This document shows, one piece after another, positions 1 to 6,501 of a DNA stretch of 8,089 bases. Made by a program: the position numbers and the translations under genes. The stretch is from Candidatus Rhabdochlamydia sp. (GTDB lineage Bacteria; Chlamydiota; Chlamydiia; Chlamydiales; Rhabdochlamydiaceae), in NCBI GenBank assembly GCA_030043495.1, contig JASHXO010000093.1:1-8089 (forward strand), in the 5' to 3' direction. The first letter of the stretch is position 1; the number at the start of each line of letters is the position of its first letter. The notes below the pieces were generated by a model. It saw nothing but the letters and a program-made list of their open reading frames with translations, ran no database searches and was not told where the DNA came from.

Positions 1-518
1 TGACCAAAGAAGAAACTTTGAAACAGGACTTGATGACACGTGAGGGCAAAGAAAACGTTCATCGATTGCACGATGAGCTTGCAGATGTGATGATCAAAAA
101 CGTGACCGTGAAGCGGAATAATGACGATCTGAAAAAAACCATGGATGTGATCAAAGAGATTCGAGAGCGCTACAAGCATATCAGTCTCGATGACCGCGGC
201 TCCAGTGTCAATCAAACCTATGCTTTCGCCAATCAATTTGGATCAATGCTCGAAATTGCATTGGTGATTACAAAGGGGGCATTGTTGCGCGATGAATTCC
301 GCGGTTCGCATTACAAGCCTGAATTTCCTCAGCGCGATGATCAAAACTGGCTGAAAACTACCATTGCGACATATGATCCGAGTCTAGACGAGCCTGTGAT
401 CAGTTATGTGCCCATTGATTTGCGTTATTTGAAGCCAATGGCTCGCGATTACAGCAAGGCAAAGAAAGTGGTTCCACATTTTGAAAATGTGCCAGCCAAC
501 ATCAAGTTGCCCGTGTAG
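1..518 (+). CDS. sdhA: Succinate dehydrogenase flavoprotein subunit SdhA, C-terminal part (5' truncated)
   Basis: The reading frame is open from base 3, so the gene begins upstream of the window and only the last 171 residues are visible. This is the C-terminal helical region of the FAD subunit that oxidises succinate to fumarate on the cytoplasmic face of the membrane complex. Recognisable features are the helix beginning REGKENVHRLHDEL, the block LLRDEFRGSHYKPEFPQRDD, a variant of the family motif usually read ESRGAH (Phe replaces Ser), then NWLKTTIATY and a Lys-rich tail ending KLPV. The wording is closer to the Bacillus-type three-subunit enzyme than to the E. coli form. The FAD-binding and dicarboxylate-binding segments lie outside the window, so catalytic competence cannot be judged. 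The TAG stop at 516-518 is fused to the Shine-Dalgarno of sdhB (TAGGAGGG), indicating one operon with tight coupling. Identification is firm. Confidence 0.95.
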   Translation, partial: TKEETLKQDLMTREGKENVHRLHDELADVMIKNVTVKRNNDDLKKTMDVIKEIRERYKHISLDDRGSSVNQTYAFANQFGSMLEIALVITKGALLRDEFRGSHYKPEFPQRDDQNWLKTTIATYDPSLDEPVISYVPIDLRYLKPMARDYSKAKKVVPHFENVPANIKLPV

Positions 519-528
519 GAGGGAAAGC

Positions 529-1308
529 GTGGAAAACAAGCCAAAAAGAACATTCATTCTTAAAGTTTATCGCGGCATTCCTGGAAAACAATACTGGGAA
601 GAATTCGAACTGGAACTAAAGCCCTACTTCAATATTACCGCAGCGTTGATGGATGTTCAAAAAAATCCCATCAACCGCAAAGGAGAAAAAGTCACGCCGG
701 TTGCATGGGAACAAGGCTGCTTGGAAGAAGTCTGCGGGTCATGCTCGATGTTAATCAATGGCCGTCCAAGGCAAGGTTGCACAGCTTTGATTTACCAATT
801 GCTTGAATCCACTGCAAGCAATACCGTAACGATTGCTCCGATGACTAAATTTCCTCTCGTCAAAGATCTCGTCGTCAATCGCGACCTGATGTTCGAAAAT
901 CTGAAGCGCATCAAAGCTTGGATTGAAGTGGACGATGCGCTCGATCGCGGATTTGGGCCTAAGATCAGTCCCAAAGTCCAAGAAGCGATGTACGTTCTCT
1001 CCACCTGTATGACTTGCGGTTGTTGCACGGAAGCTTGTCCTCAAATCAACTCCCATTCCAAATTCATCGGTCCTGCACCTATCTCACAGGTGCGACTTTT
1101 CAACTCCCACCCAGTCGGTAAATTGATGGAGGGAGAGCGTCTTCGTCCAATGATGGAAGAAGGTGGAGTCACAGATTGCGGCAATGCACAAAATTGTGCT
1201 GCCGTCTGCCCAAAAAATATTCCTTTAACTGAGTCCATTGCTCTTGTTGGACGCTCTGTCGTAAAACAAGCCCTCAAAGAAATGATCAGCCTTCCAGATG
1301 CAAAATAA
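529..1308 (+). CDS. sdhB: Succinate dehydrogenase iron-sulfur subunit SdhB
   Basis: This 259-residue protein carries electrons from SdhA flavin to the membrane anchor and quinone through three Fe-S clusters. All cluster ligands are visible. The N-terminal ferredoxin domain has C64-x4-C69-x2-C72 and C84 for [2Fe-2S]. The C-terminal domain has C160-x2-C163-x2-C166-x3-C170-P and C217-x5-C223-x3-C227-P, the usual arrangement for the [4Fe-4S] and [3Fe-4S] centres. The start chosen is GTG at 529, because a perfect AGGAGGG (517-523) lies 5 nt upstream and the protein then begins MENKPKRTFILKVYRG as family members do. The frame is open further upstream, to a TTG at 481, but that stretch overlaps sdhA and reads as junk. 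The gene is immediately downstream of sdhA, only 10 nt after its stop. No anchor gene follows it, so sdhC is expected upstream of sdhA. Confidence 0.96.
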   Translation: MENKPKRTFILKVYRGIPGKQYWEEFELELKPYFNITAALMDVQKNPINRKGEKVTPVAWEQGCLEEVCGSCSMLINGRPRQGCTALIYQLLESTASNTVTIAPMTKFPLVKDLVVNRDLMFENLKRIKAWIEVDDALDRGFGPKISPKVQEAMYVLSTCMTCGCCTEACPQINSHSKFIGPAPISQVRLFNSHPVGKLMEGERLRPMMEEGGVTDCGNAQNCAAVCPKNIPLTESIALVGRSVVKQALKEMISLPDAK

Positions 1309-1430
1309 AAATTGATTTATGGATTTGGGAATTCAGGAAAAAGTAGCCTTAATGACAGCTTCCATTTAATTCGCAATTAAAGAACTTCATCTTGCAAAGG
1401 AGGAGGTACCGTTCAATCCGATAAATCTTT

Positions 1431-1880
1431 TCAGCGATTGTCCACGTCATAGTTCACTGTCAAGACAATGTACGTCACATAAGTAACGAGTGGAATGAGC
1501 GAAATAAAGGCGAGGCCAAAGGCGCTTAATGAAGCAAAAGCTACGCCGGTGACTAGACTATTCAGTGCCGTAATTGCTATTGGAATTGCGACCGATCCGG
1601 CAAAAGCCGGCAAAGCAAATTTATAGGCGCAATTTGTTTCCACAGTCAGACGATAAAAGAGCGACCCTGCAAAACAAATAGCAATGTTGACAGGAGCTGA
1701 GAAAGGCAGCATGTAACAGAAGGCGGCCATTGCAAGGGCGCGGAAAACGTGATTTACAAGCAATGCGACCTTGTAAAAATTTGGATGTTCTCGGAAGTAT
1801 TCACTAATTTGTTCTGTTGGCTTCTGTAGAACATTGTATTTTTCAATAAAATTATGAAGAGTGACATCCAGTGATGACAT
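1431..1880 (-). CDS. Small polytopic membrane protein of unknown function
   Basis: I do not recognise this 149-residue protein. The first 35 residues are soluble and charged. The rest is strongly hydrophobic in roughly four or five segments (about residues 36-59, 62-79, 87-107, 109-122 and 124-143), with a short polar tail NYDVDNR. There is no cleavable signal peptide. The start is well supported: ATG at 1880 is preceded by AGGAGGG (complement of 1885-1891) at 4 nt. It is convergent with sdhB and separated from the next minus-strand gene by about 650 bases, so it is probably a single-gene unit. Hydrophobic segments grouped in two lobes are typical of chlamydial inclusion-membrane (Inc) proteins, but the segments here extend almost to the C-terminus, and an ordinary inner-membrane protein is equally possible. 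Confidence 0.8.
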   Translation of the reverse strand: MSSLDVTLHNFIEKYNVLQKPTEQISEYFREHPNFYKVALLVNHVFRALAMAAFCYMLPFSAPVNIAICFAGSLFYRLTVETNCAYKFALPAFAGSVAIPIAITALNSLVTGVAFASLSAFGLAFISLIPLVTYVTYIVLTVNYDVDNR

Positions 1881-1911
1881 AAAACCCTCCTGTTAAAAAT
1901 TTTGACGGCGA

Positions 1912-1940
1912 ATCTTACTTTCTTAAAAGATTTGTTGCAA
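1912..1940 (-). promoter_or_regulatory. Possible sigma-70-type promoter for the 149-residue membrane protein
   Basis: On the minus strand a TTGCAA box (1935-1940) is followed after exactly 17 nt by TAAGAT (1912-1917). Each box matches four of six consensus positions. Transcription would begin near 1905, leaving a leader of about 25 nt that contains the AGGAGGG ribosome site. Spacing and placement are good, box quality is only moderate, and AT-rich DNA gives such matches by chance. Confidence 0.35.
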
Positions 1941-2160
1941 AACAAAATCCTCCAAAGCGCTTCACAAAGATTTTCGTGCCCTTGTGCGTGTCCGTGCCAG
2001 ATTCTTTTGTCGTTTTAGTATCTAAATCTTTTAGGAGTACGGGAGCGCGCATGATTTGGACAGGAGAAGTTGCGCAATTGTTTTCGGGAATATATAATTG
2101 TAGGTACTTTCTGATTTTTTTCCGTTGAATGGGATACCCACGGTAGATCGCGATGCTCAT
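1915..2160 (-). CDS. Doubtful 81-codon open frame, no recognised product
   Basis: This frame is listed so that the gap is accounted for. It would encode 81 residues starting MSIAIYRGYPIQRKK and ending FATNLLRK, basic, without membrane segments or a recognisable motif. The ATG at 2160 has no Shine-Dalgarno-like sequence upstream, and an internal ATG does no better. It ends 34 nt before the start of the membrane-protein gene on the same strand, and the promoter proposed for that gene falls in its last codons. Its amino-acid mix is not the extreme Arg- or Leu-rich mix of an antisense shadow, and it faces no gene on the other strand. It could therefore be a small lineage-specific gene, a decayed fragment, or chance. 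Confidence 0.22.
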   Translation of the reverse strand: MSIAIYRGYPIQRKKIRKYLQLYIPENNCATSPVQIMRAPVLLKDLDTKTTKESGTDTHKGTKIFVKRFGGFCFATNLLRK

Positions 2161-2179
2161 TAACGATAAGTATGCATTA

Positions 2180-2292
2180 GGGGGTCACAACGCTAAAACT
2201 GCAGGCTAAATTTAAGCCTTCCTTTTAGGAAGCGGTCCCACCTAGAGAATTAGGTTATTGCAGCCCTTACCTGGCCCCATTCGACGGTTTTT
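2180..2292 (+). ncRNA. Foldable cloverleaf-like segment, candidate structured RNA
   Basis: The plus strand can fold with GGGGTCA (2181-2187) pairing TGGCCCC (2272-2278) as seven pairs including one G-U. Inside that, CTGCA (2199-2203) pairs TGCAG (2259-2263). Within this second stem lie three consecutive hairpins: GGCT/AGCC (2204-2218), TTCCT/AGGAA (2219-2231) and ACCTA/TAGGT (2240-2255). A T6 run follows at 2287-2292. The G-U pair becomes an A-C mismatch on the minus strand, slightly favouring plus as the RNA strand. The sequence has no tRNA anticodon or T-loop pattern and matches no family I know. No good promoter was seen. The call rests on hand-found pairing only. Confidence 0.3.
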
Positions 2293-2343
2293 TCTTCTTT
2301 GCTCTTCCGAAGTCGAGTTGAATTTTTTATTTGCAAAAATTTT

Positions 2344-2420
2344 CAGGTGGGTTCATCCGTCCTCCGGCGGAAACCCGGCCCTCACCTGGGTTCACTCGGG
2401 TCCGTATCATGCGGACCCGG
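2344..2420. repeat. GC-rich pair of related palindromic units; possible terminator on the minus strand
   Basis: This is a GC-rich island in AT-rich intergenic DNA. Unit 1 (2344-2388) folds as CAGGT (2344-2348)/ACCTG (2384-2388), GGGTT/AACCC (2349-2353, 2372-2376) and TCCG/CGGA (2356-2359, 2368-2371). Unit 2 is a perfect 8-bp hairpin, CGGGTCCG (2397-2404)/CGGACCCG (2412-2419), with a 7-nt loop. The units share the direct repeat TGGGTTCA (2348-2355 and 2387-2394) and a GCGGA...CCCGG ending, so they look like diverged copies of one palindrome. On the minus strand unit 1 is followed by AAAATTTTT, so the pair could terminate transcripts of the large gene that stops at 2532. A REP-like dispersed repeat is the alternative. 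Confidence 0.45.
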
Positions 2421-2531
2421 TGTTTCTATAATTTTCAAAATTTCAAAGACGTTTCTCCCATTTCTACGAAAAGTCATAACATTTCCCCTATCAATCTTAG
2501 GGACGTTTTCTGAATTTGAATGGGATAAAGA

Positions 2532-5150
2532 TTATTCCTTTCGCTTTTCCGAATAAGCAACTTGTAAAGCAGGAAACACTTGGGTACTAAGGAAGCGTGC
2601 ACTTGTGTCAATTAGCTGCATCAACTCCTGCATAATGGTCTGAGGAGAAGCATTCTTGGTTGGCATTTTCCAGAGTATCTTAGGTTGGCTTTGCAATTGA
2701 AAGCCTGTCATAATTTCAGGATATTGTTTGAGAACTTCGAGGTCATTAATGATTTGAGCTGGCATAGTTTCTTCAAGGAATTCAGCTGGATAACGTGTCT
2801 TATAGGAAAGGTGATGATAAGCGGTCGCTAGTTCCCCCATATCTAACCTTATTTTTTCAGATAATTTATTCATTTCGTGATCGATACTTGTCGTTCCATA
2901 TTGGAAATATTCAATCGCATGCAACGCATTTTCCATTGATTCCTGCAATTGCTGCAAACTGTAAACGCTCCATGCAGAAAATGCGTGTAAGTCTTTCGCC
3001 TGATTCATTTGTTGCAAACTTACTTCCAACATCTTCATCGATATTAATGATTGTTTGATGGATAAGTAGACTGGATGATAGGAGTTTAAATGAAATTTTT
3101 TGAGAAAATTTTCAAAACTTTTGCTTACAGGATGATAGATATCTACCTTTAAAGGTGCTGTCAGTTTAATAGGTTGTTTCTGAATTCTTTGTACAGAAGC
3201 AGAGTCTGGAATAGACATGTGCTTAAGCAGATAGTTCACATGCAAACAAGCTTGATCAACTGTTTCATGAACAAATTGATGCAGGGAATTTGGAGAAGGA
3301 GTTTGGCCTTCTGCCATTTTTACGAGTAAATCCATGACAGGAGGAATATCTGCGATTTGCGTACTCATTCCCTTAAGACTTGCATGTTTAGGATAAAAAT
3401 AGCGGCACCAAGTATTAGCCAAATATAACTTTTGCACGATTTCTGGGTAATCTGTAGATCCCGGATGGAGTTCTTGATAGTAAAATTTCAAATTATGTTC
3501 TGTGGGAAGAGGAACGCCTTCTTTTCTCAAGCAAAAACGGTAGGTCTGTTCGAGCAGTTTATGGGCAGAATTTGTAACAGCATTTACAATGGTCAAGGAA
3601 TTCACTAACCTCGAATCAAGATCATCAAAACATTCCTGATATGCAAGCAAAGCTTCTAAATGCCAAAGAGCTTGTCTCAAGGCAGTGGATGGATGCCTTG
3701 TGTATAGGACATATAATTTTGTTCTAAGCTCCTCAGTAAAATTTATCTGAAGGGGATTTGGTTCGGTGTTTTCACTTACTTGATTAATTTGTGGTAATAA
3801 GGATTTGGATGTGTTCGATTTCGATTGAATCTTTATTTCCGTCTTAAGAGGTTGTTTTTTCTTCCTATCAATAAGGGTTTTGCCTTTCTGCACATTCTTT
3901 TTGGCAACTGAATTGGGTTGTTTCTGTGTTTTTTGGGGCAGTGAATTGGATAGGAGTTCATTCATCATTTTTTCATCATATTGGATAACCGAAACAGGGG
4001 TGGGAAAAAGGGATGAGATGTCAGAAACTAAGACAGGTATCACCTTTGTTTTTTGATAATTTTTCCAAATATTATTGGAAAGGATCAAAGATCGCATAAG
4101 TTTGGCCAAATATATCAACCGAGTATCTAAAAAGGTATCTTTGATCAAGCCGCATTCATTGTAATTTTGCAATTCTCGATTCATTATTGAATGTCTTTCT
4201 TGACCCAATAGGGCAAATATTGGTCTTTCTTTTACATAGTTTTCCCAAGTTGTTATTTTTTTTGCATCTGGACATAATTTACGTGTCACGTCTTCTACGC
4301 GGTGGGCGAGAGTTTCCAATGCTTTGTTATCATTGAAGTTCAATGAAGAAAGTGCAAGCAAACTCTGTTGCATTTCAATTTCATAGATTCTTCGTTGATC
4401 AGAGAGCGGCGTAGGAGAAGGGTAAAAAGGATTTGTCATCTCCTTGCTTAGCAGCAAATCAACATTTCCTTGCTCGGGCATCTTGGTTCGTATTTCGTTT
4501 GCTATCCAAGCAAAATCTTTGGACACTTGGCGCAGCACCATTGTGAAGCACTTTTCAAGACGTCGGCGCGATATGTTGACAGTGGTTGCTTTTTGAGGCG
4601 GATTTTTATGATGTTTTGGGTAATTGGCATATAATGACGCTATACTCAGATCCCCGATGTATTGAATCTGTAAAATATCCGACCATGCAGAAATGATATG
4701 ATCAAAGTTGGATGGGAGAATATCGAAGTGATTTAATTTGCTTCTTATTTCTTTCAAGAACACATTTAACTGTTTCAGATTCTGATTCGCTGGACCGTAG
4801 CGCCCATGAGCAAATAAAAGCTTGATGTCCTGTAGTTGTTTATCAAGCTCTTCATCTCTATTTTCCTGCTGTGCTTGATAATGTTCAATGAGATCATCGA
4901 GATAAGTGAAAAAAATCATTGAAAGGGTCATTGAACTATGCACTTCAGAAATGCAATGATAATTTGAGAGCTGCTGGATTTTTTCTTTTACAACTGGAAT
5001 TTTCTTGAGATAATGATTAAATATCACTGTCACATTTTCTGGATTCGGGTTTTCCACTTGATCGCTTTTCACCCATTTTTCCAGATCTTCGGATAAGGAA
5101 GTGAATCGGTATTCTGCAACAACATCCGACTTTCTTATATTAATACTCAT
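2532..5150 (-). CDS. Large protein of unknown function (about 872 residues)
   Basis: I do not recognise this protein and see no catalytic motif, signal peptide or membrane segment. It is predicted by eye to be almost all helical and cytoplasmic, or secreted by a leaderless route. Numbering from a GTG at 5156, an N-terminal half of about 400 residues is joined to a C-terminal half (about 470-874) by a Lys/Gln/Ser-rich, low-hydrophobicity linker at about 405-470 (DNA about 3747-3944). The linker contains basic clusters such as RKKKQPLKTEIKIQSKSNTS. The C-terminal half has heptad-like helices, for example around 710-770. Neither start has a Shine-Dalgarno. ATG at 5150 is preferred over GTG at 5156 because it overlaps the stop of a short upstream frame as ATGA. 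The gene is flanked by long non-coding stretches, so it is probably transcribed alone. Size and isolation fit a lineage-specific effector or structural protein, but that is speculation. Confidence 0.85.
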   Translation of the reverse strand: MSINIRKSDVVAEYRFTSLSEDLEKWVKSDQVENPNPENVTVIFNHYLKKIPVVKEKIQQLSNYHCISEVHSSMTLSMIFFTYLDDLIEHYQAQQENRDEELDKQLQDIKLLFAHGRYGPANQNLKQLNVFLKEIRSKLNHFDILPSNFDHIISAWSDILQIQYIGDLSIASLYANYPKHHKNPPQKATTVNISRRRLEKCFTMVLRQVSKDFAWIANEIRTKMPEQGNVDLLLSKEMTNPFYPSPTPLSDQRRIYEIEMQQSLLALSSLNFNDNKALETLAHRVEDVTRKLCPDAKKITTWENYVKERPIFALLGQERHSIMNRELQNYNECGLIKDTFLDTRLIYLAKLMRSLILSNNIWKNYQKTKVIPVLVSDISSLFPTPVSVIQYDEKMMNELLSNSLPQKTQKQPNSVAKKNVQKGKTLIDRKKKQPLKTEIKIQSKSNTSKSLLPQINQVSENTEPNPLQINFTEELRTKLYVLYTRHPSTALRQALWHLEALLAYQECFDDLDSRLVNSLTIVNAVTNSAHKLLEQTYRFCLRKEGVPLPTEHNLKFYYQELHPGSTDYPEIVQKLYLANTWCRYFYPKHASLKGMSTQIADIPPVMDLLVKMAEGQTPSPNSLHQFVHETVDQACLHVNYLLKHMSIPDSASVQRIQKQPIKLTAPLKVDIYHPVSKSFENFLKKFHLNSYHPVYLSIKQSLISMKMLEVSLQQMNQAKDLHAFSAWSVYSLQQLQESMENALHAIEYFQYGTTSIDHEMNKLSEKIRLDMGELATAYHHLSYKTRYPAEFLEETMPAQIINDLEVLKQYPEIMTGFQLQSQPKILWKMPTKNASPQTIMQELMQLIDTSARFLSTQVFPALQVAYSEKRKE

Positions 5151-5248
5151 ATGCACTCATTTTTTTGGGCGGTGTAATAGAGGTTATGTTGGAAGACAGC
5201 CGCTCCAACAGCAGGAACAAGAGCTTTTAAACCTGACCCTAATTGCAC
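5147..5248 (-). CDS. Possible 33-residue leader ORF overlapping the large gene (ATGA)
   Basis: From GTG at 5248 the minus strand encodes a 33-residue peptide, MQLGSGLKALVPAVGAAVFQ at its start and ending in KNECI. Its TGA stop shares ATGA with the ATG of the large gene. That arrangement would allow translational coupling and would explain why the large gene has no ribosome site of its own. The composition looks protein-like, with a hydrophobic Ala/Val stretch. Against it, the only purine run (AAAAAAAGG) is too close to the GTG, and the same bases fold as an RNA candidate on the opposite strand. The frame is open upstream to a TAA at 5294-5296. Before that, an in-phase ATG (5323) begins MKAFDFFYL, and two compensating homopolymer slips would join it to this peptide. 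Confidence 0.3.
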   Translation of the reverse strand: MQLGSGLKALVPAVGAAVFQHNLYYTAQKNECI

Positions 5249-5259
5249 CGCCTTTTTTT
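5167..5259 (+). ncRNA. Candidate small RNA with closing stem and T7 tail
   Basis: On the plus strand GGCGGTGTAAT (5168-5178) pairs with ATTGCACCGCC (5242-5252) as 11 pairs with one G-U. AGGTT/AACCT (5181-5185, 5230-5234) and a perfect 7-bp stem TGTTGGA/TCCAACA (5187-5193, 5204-5210, loop of 10) nest inside. Seven T residues follow the closing stem directly (5253-5259), as at the end of an intrinsically terminated small RNA of about 90 nt. No plus-strand gene lies upstream for it to terminate, which favours an independent transcript. The G-U pair becomes a mismatch on the minus strand. A TATATT box at 5136-5141 is a weak possible -10. The signal-recognition RNA signature (GGAA tip with AGCA) is absent. 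The family is unknown. Confidence 0.42.
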
Positions 5260-5260
5260 G

Positions 5261-5425
5261 ATTAAGAAAAAATAAATATGTGCAAAGGTACTGTTAAAGA
5301 TAAAAAAAATCAAATGCTTTCATGAAAATTATCTTTAAAAGAATTATTAATTTGTGTTATTAATTTCAAAACTTGAAAAATTAAATTTTTTCGAAAGCAG
5401 GTTATTCAAATTCAGAGAGCGTCTC
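5261..5425. other. Very AT-rich intergenic spacer
   Basis: This stretch between the T7 run and the lplA stop is almost entirely A and T. It probably carries the promoter of the large minus-strand gene. A TTGAAA box (minus strand) followed about 16 nt later by ATAATT is one possibility, but composition alone generates such matches. Homopolymer runs include A8 at 5302-5309. No gene or clear hairpin is seen beyond the short frame discussed for the large gene. Confidence 0.5.
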
Positions 5426-6124
5426 TTAGATAATGCATGTGGATTGTCGTGTTAGATCAGTACCAATCGATAGTGCTTCTTCCAGAGAAGTATTCTTAAG
5501 AGGGAAGCGCTTTCCTAGTTCTTTGATAATGTGTTCAATTAATTCTTCTTTATCAGCAAAATATTCCGAGAGTCGGCAAAGGAACTCCTCATGCGAACGC
5601 CCAGCGCGGTAGAAAGGCATTTTCTTAGGATGAAGCAGATATTGCATTTTTTCAGAGGTGAAATTCCATAAAAAGGAAGTGTGGTGCAGCCACCTATCTT
5701 TTTTGATATATTGGGCATTTCCGCCAAATTTTCGATCTTCGATGACATAATCATTTTCCCTTAAACGAAACCCAGGGTGTGGAAATACTTGTGCATAAAT
5801 CTGTTCTGTCCATCGCATGATCGGCTCAGGATAAGCTGGAAAGTCGTGAAGTTGTTTTTGAGAGATAAAAGTAATGAACAAGGTATCTTCATCGACAAAA
5901 ACGGTTCCCCCGCCGCTGAATCTTTTGATCAAAGGAATCTTATTTTCTGCGGCTTTTGCACAATCGACCAACTCTTCTTTTTTTCCGGAAATTCCCATCA
6001 CGATCGCTGGAGTCGAGCCCTCGTTAATCAAGCACCAATTGCCTGAATCGGAACGCAAGAGTTTCTCTTCAAGAAGGAGCTGTTCAAAAATAGAATAAGA
6101 TTTTAATCGAAGAAGCTGAAACAT
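5426..6124 (-). CDS. lplA: Lipoate-protein ligase A, short form
   Basis: This is a 232-residue member of the BPL/LplA/LipB fold, which activates lipoate with ATP and transfers it to the lysine of lipoyl domains in 2-oxoacid dehydrogenase and glycine-cleavage proteins. Visible motifs are KRFSGGGTVFVDEDTLFITF (about 67-86), the family's lipoyl-AMP-binding loop, and DRKFGGNAQYI (130-140) with the expected lysine at K132. Further on are HHTSFLWNF, matching the usual HHGTxL strand, and KKMPFYRAGRSHEEFL (167-182). It lacks the C-terminal accessory domain of the 338-residue E. coli enzyme, as in other short LplA proteins. ATG at 6124 is chosen over an in-frame TTG at 6133 that overlaps the upstream stop. 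Neither has a good Shine-Dalgarno, and with only 5 nt between genes translation is probably coupled. It is last in the mnmG-lplA cluster. Confidence 0.9.
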   Translation of the reverse strand: MFQLLRLKSYSIFEQLLLEEKLLRSDSGNWCLINEGSTPAIVMGISGKKEELVDCAKAAENKIPLIKRFSGGGTVFVDEDTLFITFISQKQLHDFPAYPEPIMRWTEQIYAQVFPHPGFRLRENDYVIEDRKFGGNAQYIKKDRWLHHTSFLWNFTSEKMQYLLHPKKMPFYRAGRSHEEFLCRLSEYFADKEELIEHIIKELGKRFPLKNTSLEEALSIGTDLTRQSTCII

Positions 6125-6129
6125 TATTT

Positions 6130-6498
6130 TCAATAACGGAGATTAAGAATGTCTTCCACTTTAACAACTTGAAAGCGGATTCCTTGATTAGAATTGAAAC
6201 GGAGCATGACCAAGGTCGAATTAGACATCATCGTCATATCGATGACATTGGAGATGATTGTCCCATCGGCGAGTTCAAAATACACTTTTCCCGCAGATTT
6301 TTCCTTGCGCAGCTGTTCGAAAGCCTCCTGAAAATCAAGAGCGCGTGCGGAAGGAGAAATCATCATATAGGTGGTTATGAAGGGCCCAGCAGCGTGATGA
6401 GGAGGGGGCGTGGGAGCATTGGCGTCCGAGGGTGTGATCATTTGGGCGGACAGGCCCAAAGTTGCGATAGTCACAAGAAAATAAACCCATTTCCACAT
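6130..6498 (-). CDS. Small exported protein of unknown function with C-terminal beta-rich domain
   Basis: This 122-residue protein begins with a typical export signal: a short start with one Lys (MWKW), a hydrophobic core VYFLVTIATLGL, and a plausible signal-peptidase site after SA near residue 18. No lipobox Cys is present, so it would be periplasmic or stay anchored by the uncleaved segment. A Pro/His-rich linker (APTPPPHHAAG, 28-38) leads to a helix at about 53-69 and then a beta-rich domain with FELADGTIISNVIDMTMMSN and GIRFQVVKVEDILNL. I do not recognise the family; the strand pattern suggests a small barrel of SH3-like type. The start ATG at 6498 has GGAG (complement of 6505-6508) 6 nt upstream, inside the stop region of the preceding gene, and the gap to that gene is 3 nt. 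It is therefore co-transcribed with the receiver/GGDEF-like gene and lplA. Confidence 0.85.
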   Translation of the reverse strand: MWKWVYFLVTIATLGLSAQMITPSDANAPTPPPHHAAGPFITTYMMISPSARALDFQEAFEQLRKEKSAGKVYFELADGTIISNVIDMTMMSNSTLVMLRFNSNQGIRFQVVKVEDILNLRY

Positions 6499-6501
6499 AA
6501 T

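Noticed and set aside
529..1308. Alternative SdhB start at TTG 481
   Set aside because: The extra 16 residues overlap sdhA in another frame and precede a perfect Shine-Dalgarno that is correctly spaced for GTG 529.
1366..1380. Perfect inverted repeat TTAATT-CGC-AATTAA as terminator between sdhB and the convergent gene
   Set aside because: The stem is made only of A-T pairs and no T run follows on either strand, so it would be too weak to terminate; chance is likely in AT-rich DNA.
2279..2292. ATTCGACGG followed by T-rich sequence, resembling the 5' region of tmRNA
   Set aside because: The rest of tmRNA is missing: no tag frame ending in Ala-Ala-stop and no T-loop with a CCA-type 3' end in either direction.
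2299..2556. 85-codon plus-strand frame through the GC-rich palindromes
   Set aside because: It has no ribosome site, runs through both hairpins, and its end is antisense to the coding end of the large gene; composition looks random.
5167..5259. Small signal-recognition particle RNA (4.5S)
   Set aside because: Size and rod-like fold fit roughly, but the invariant GGAA tip with the flanking CAGG and AGCA internal loop is absent on both strands.
5414..5426. Hairpin AGAGA-GCG-TCTCT at the end of lplA as terminator
   Set aside because: It has only five pairs, overlaps the stop codon, and lacks a T run on the minus strand.
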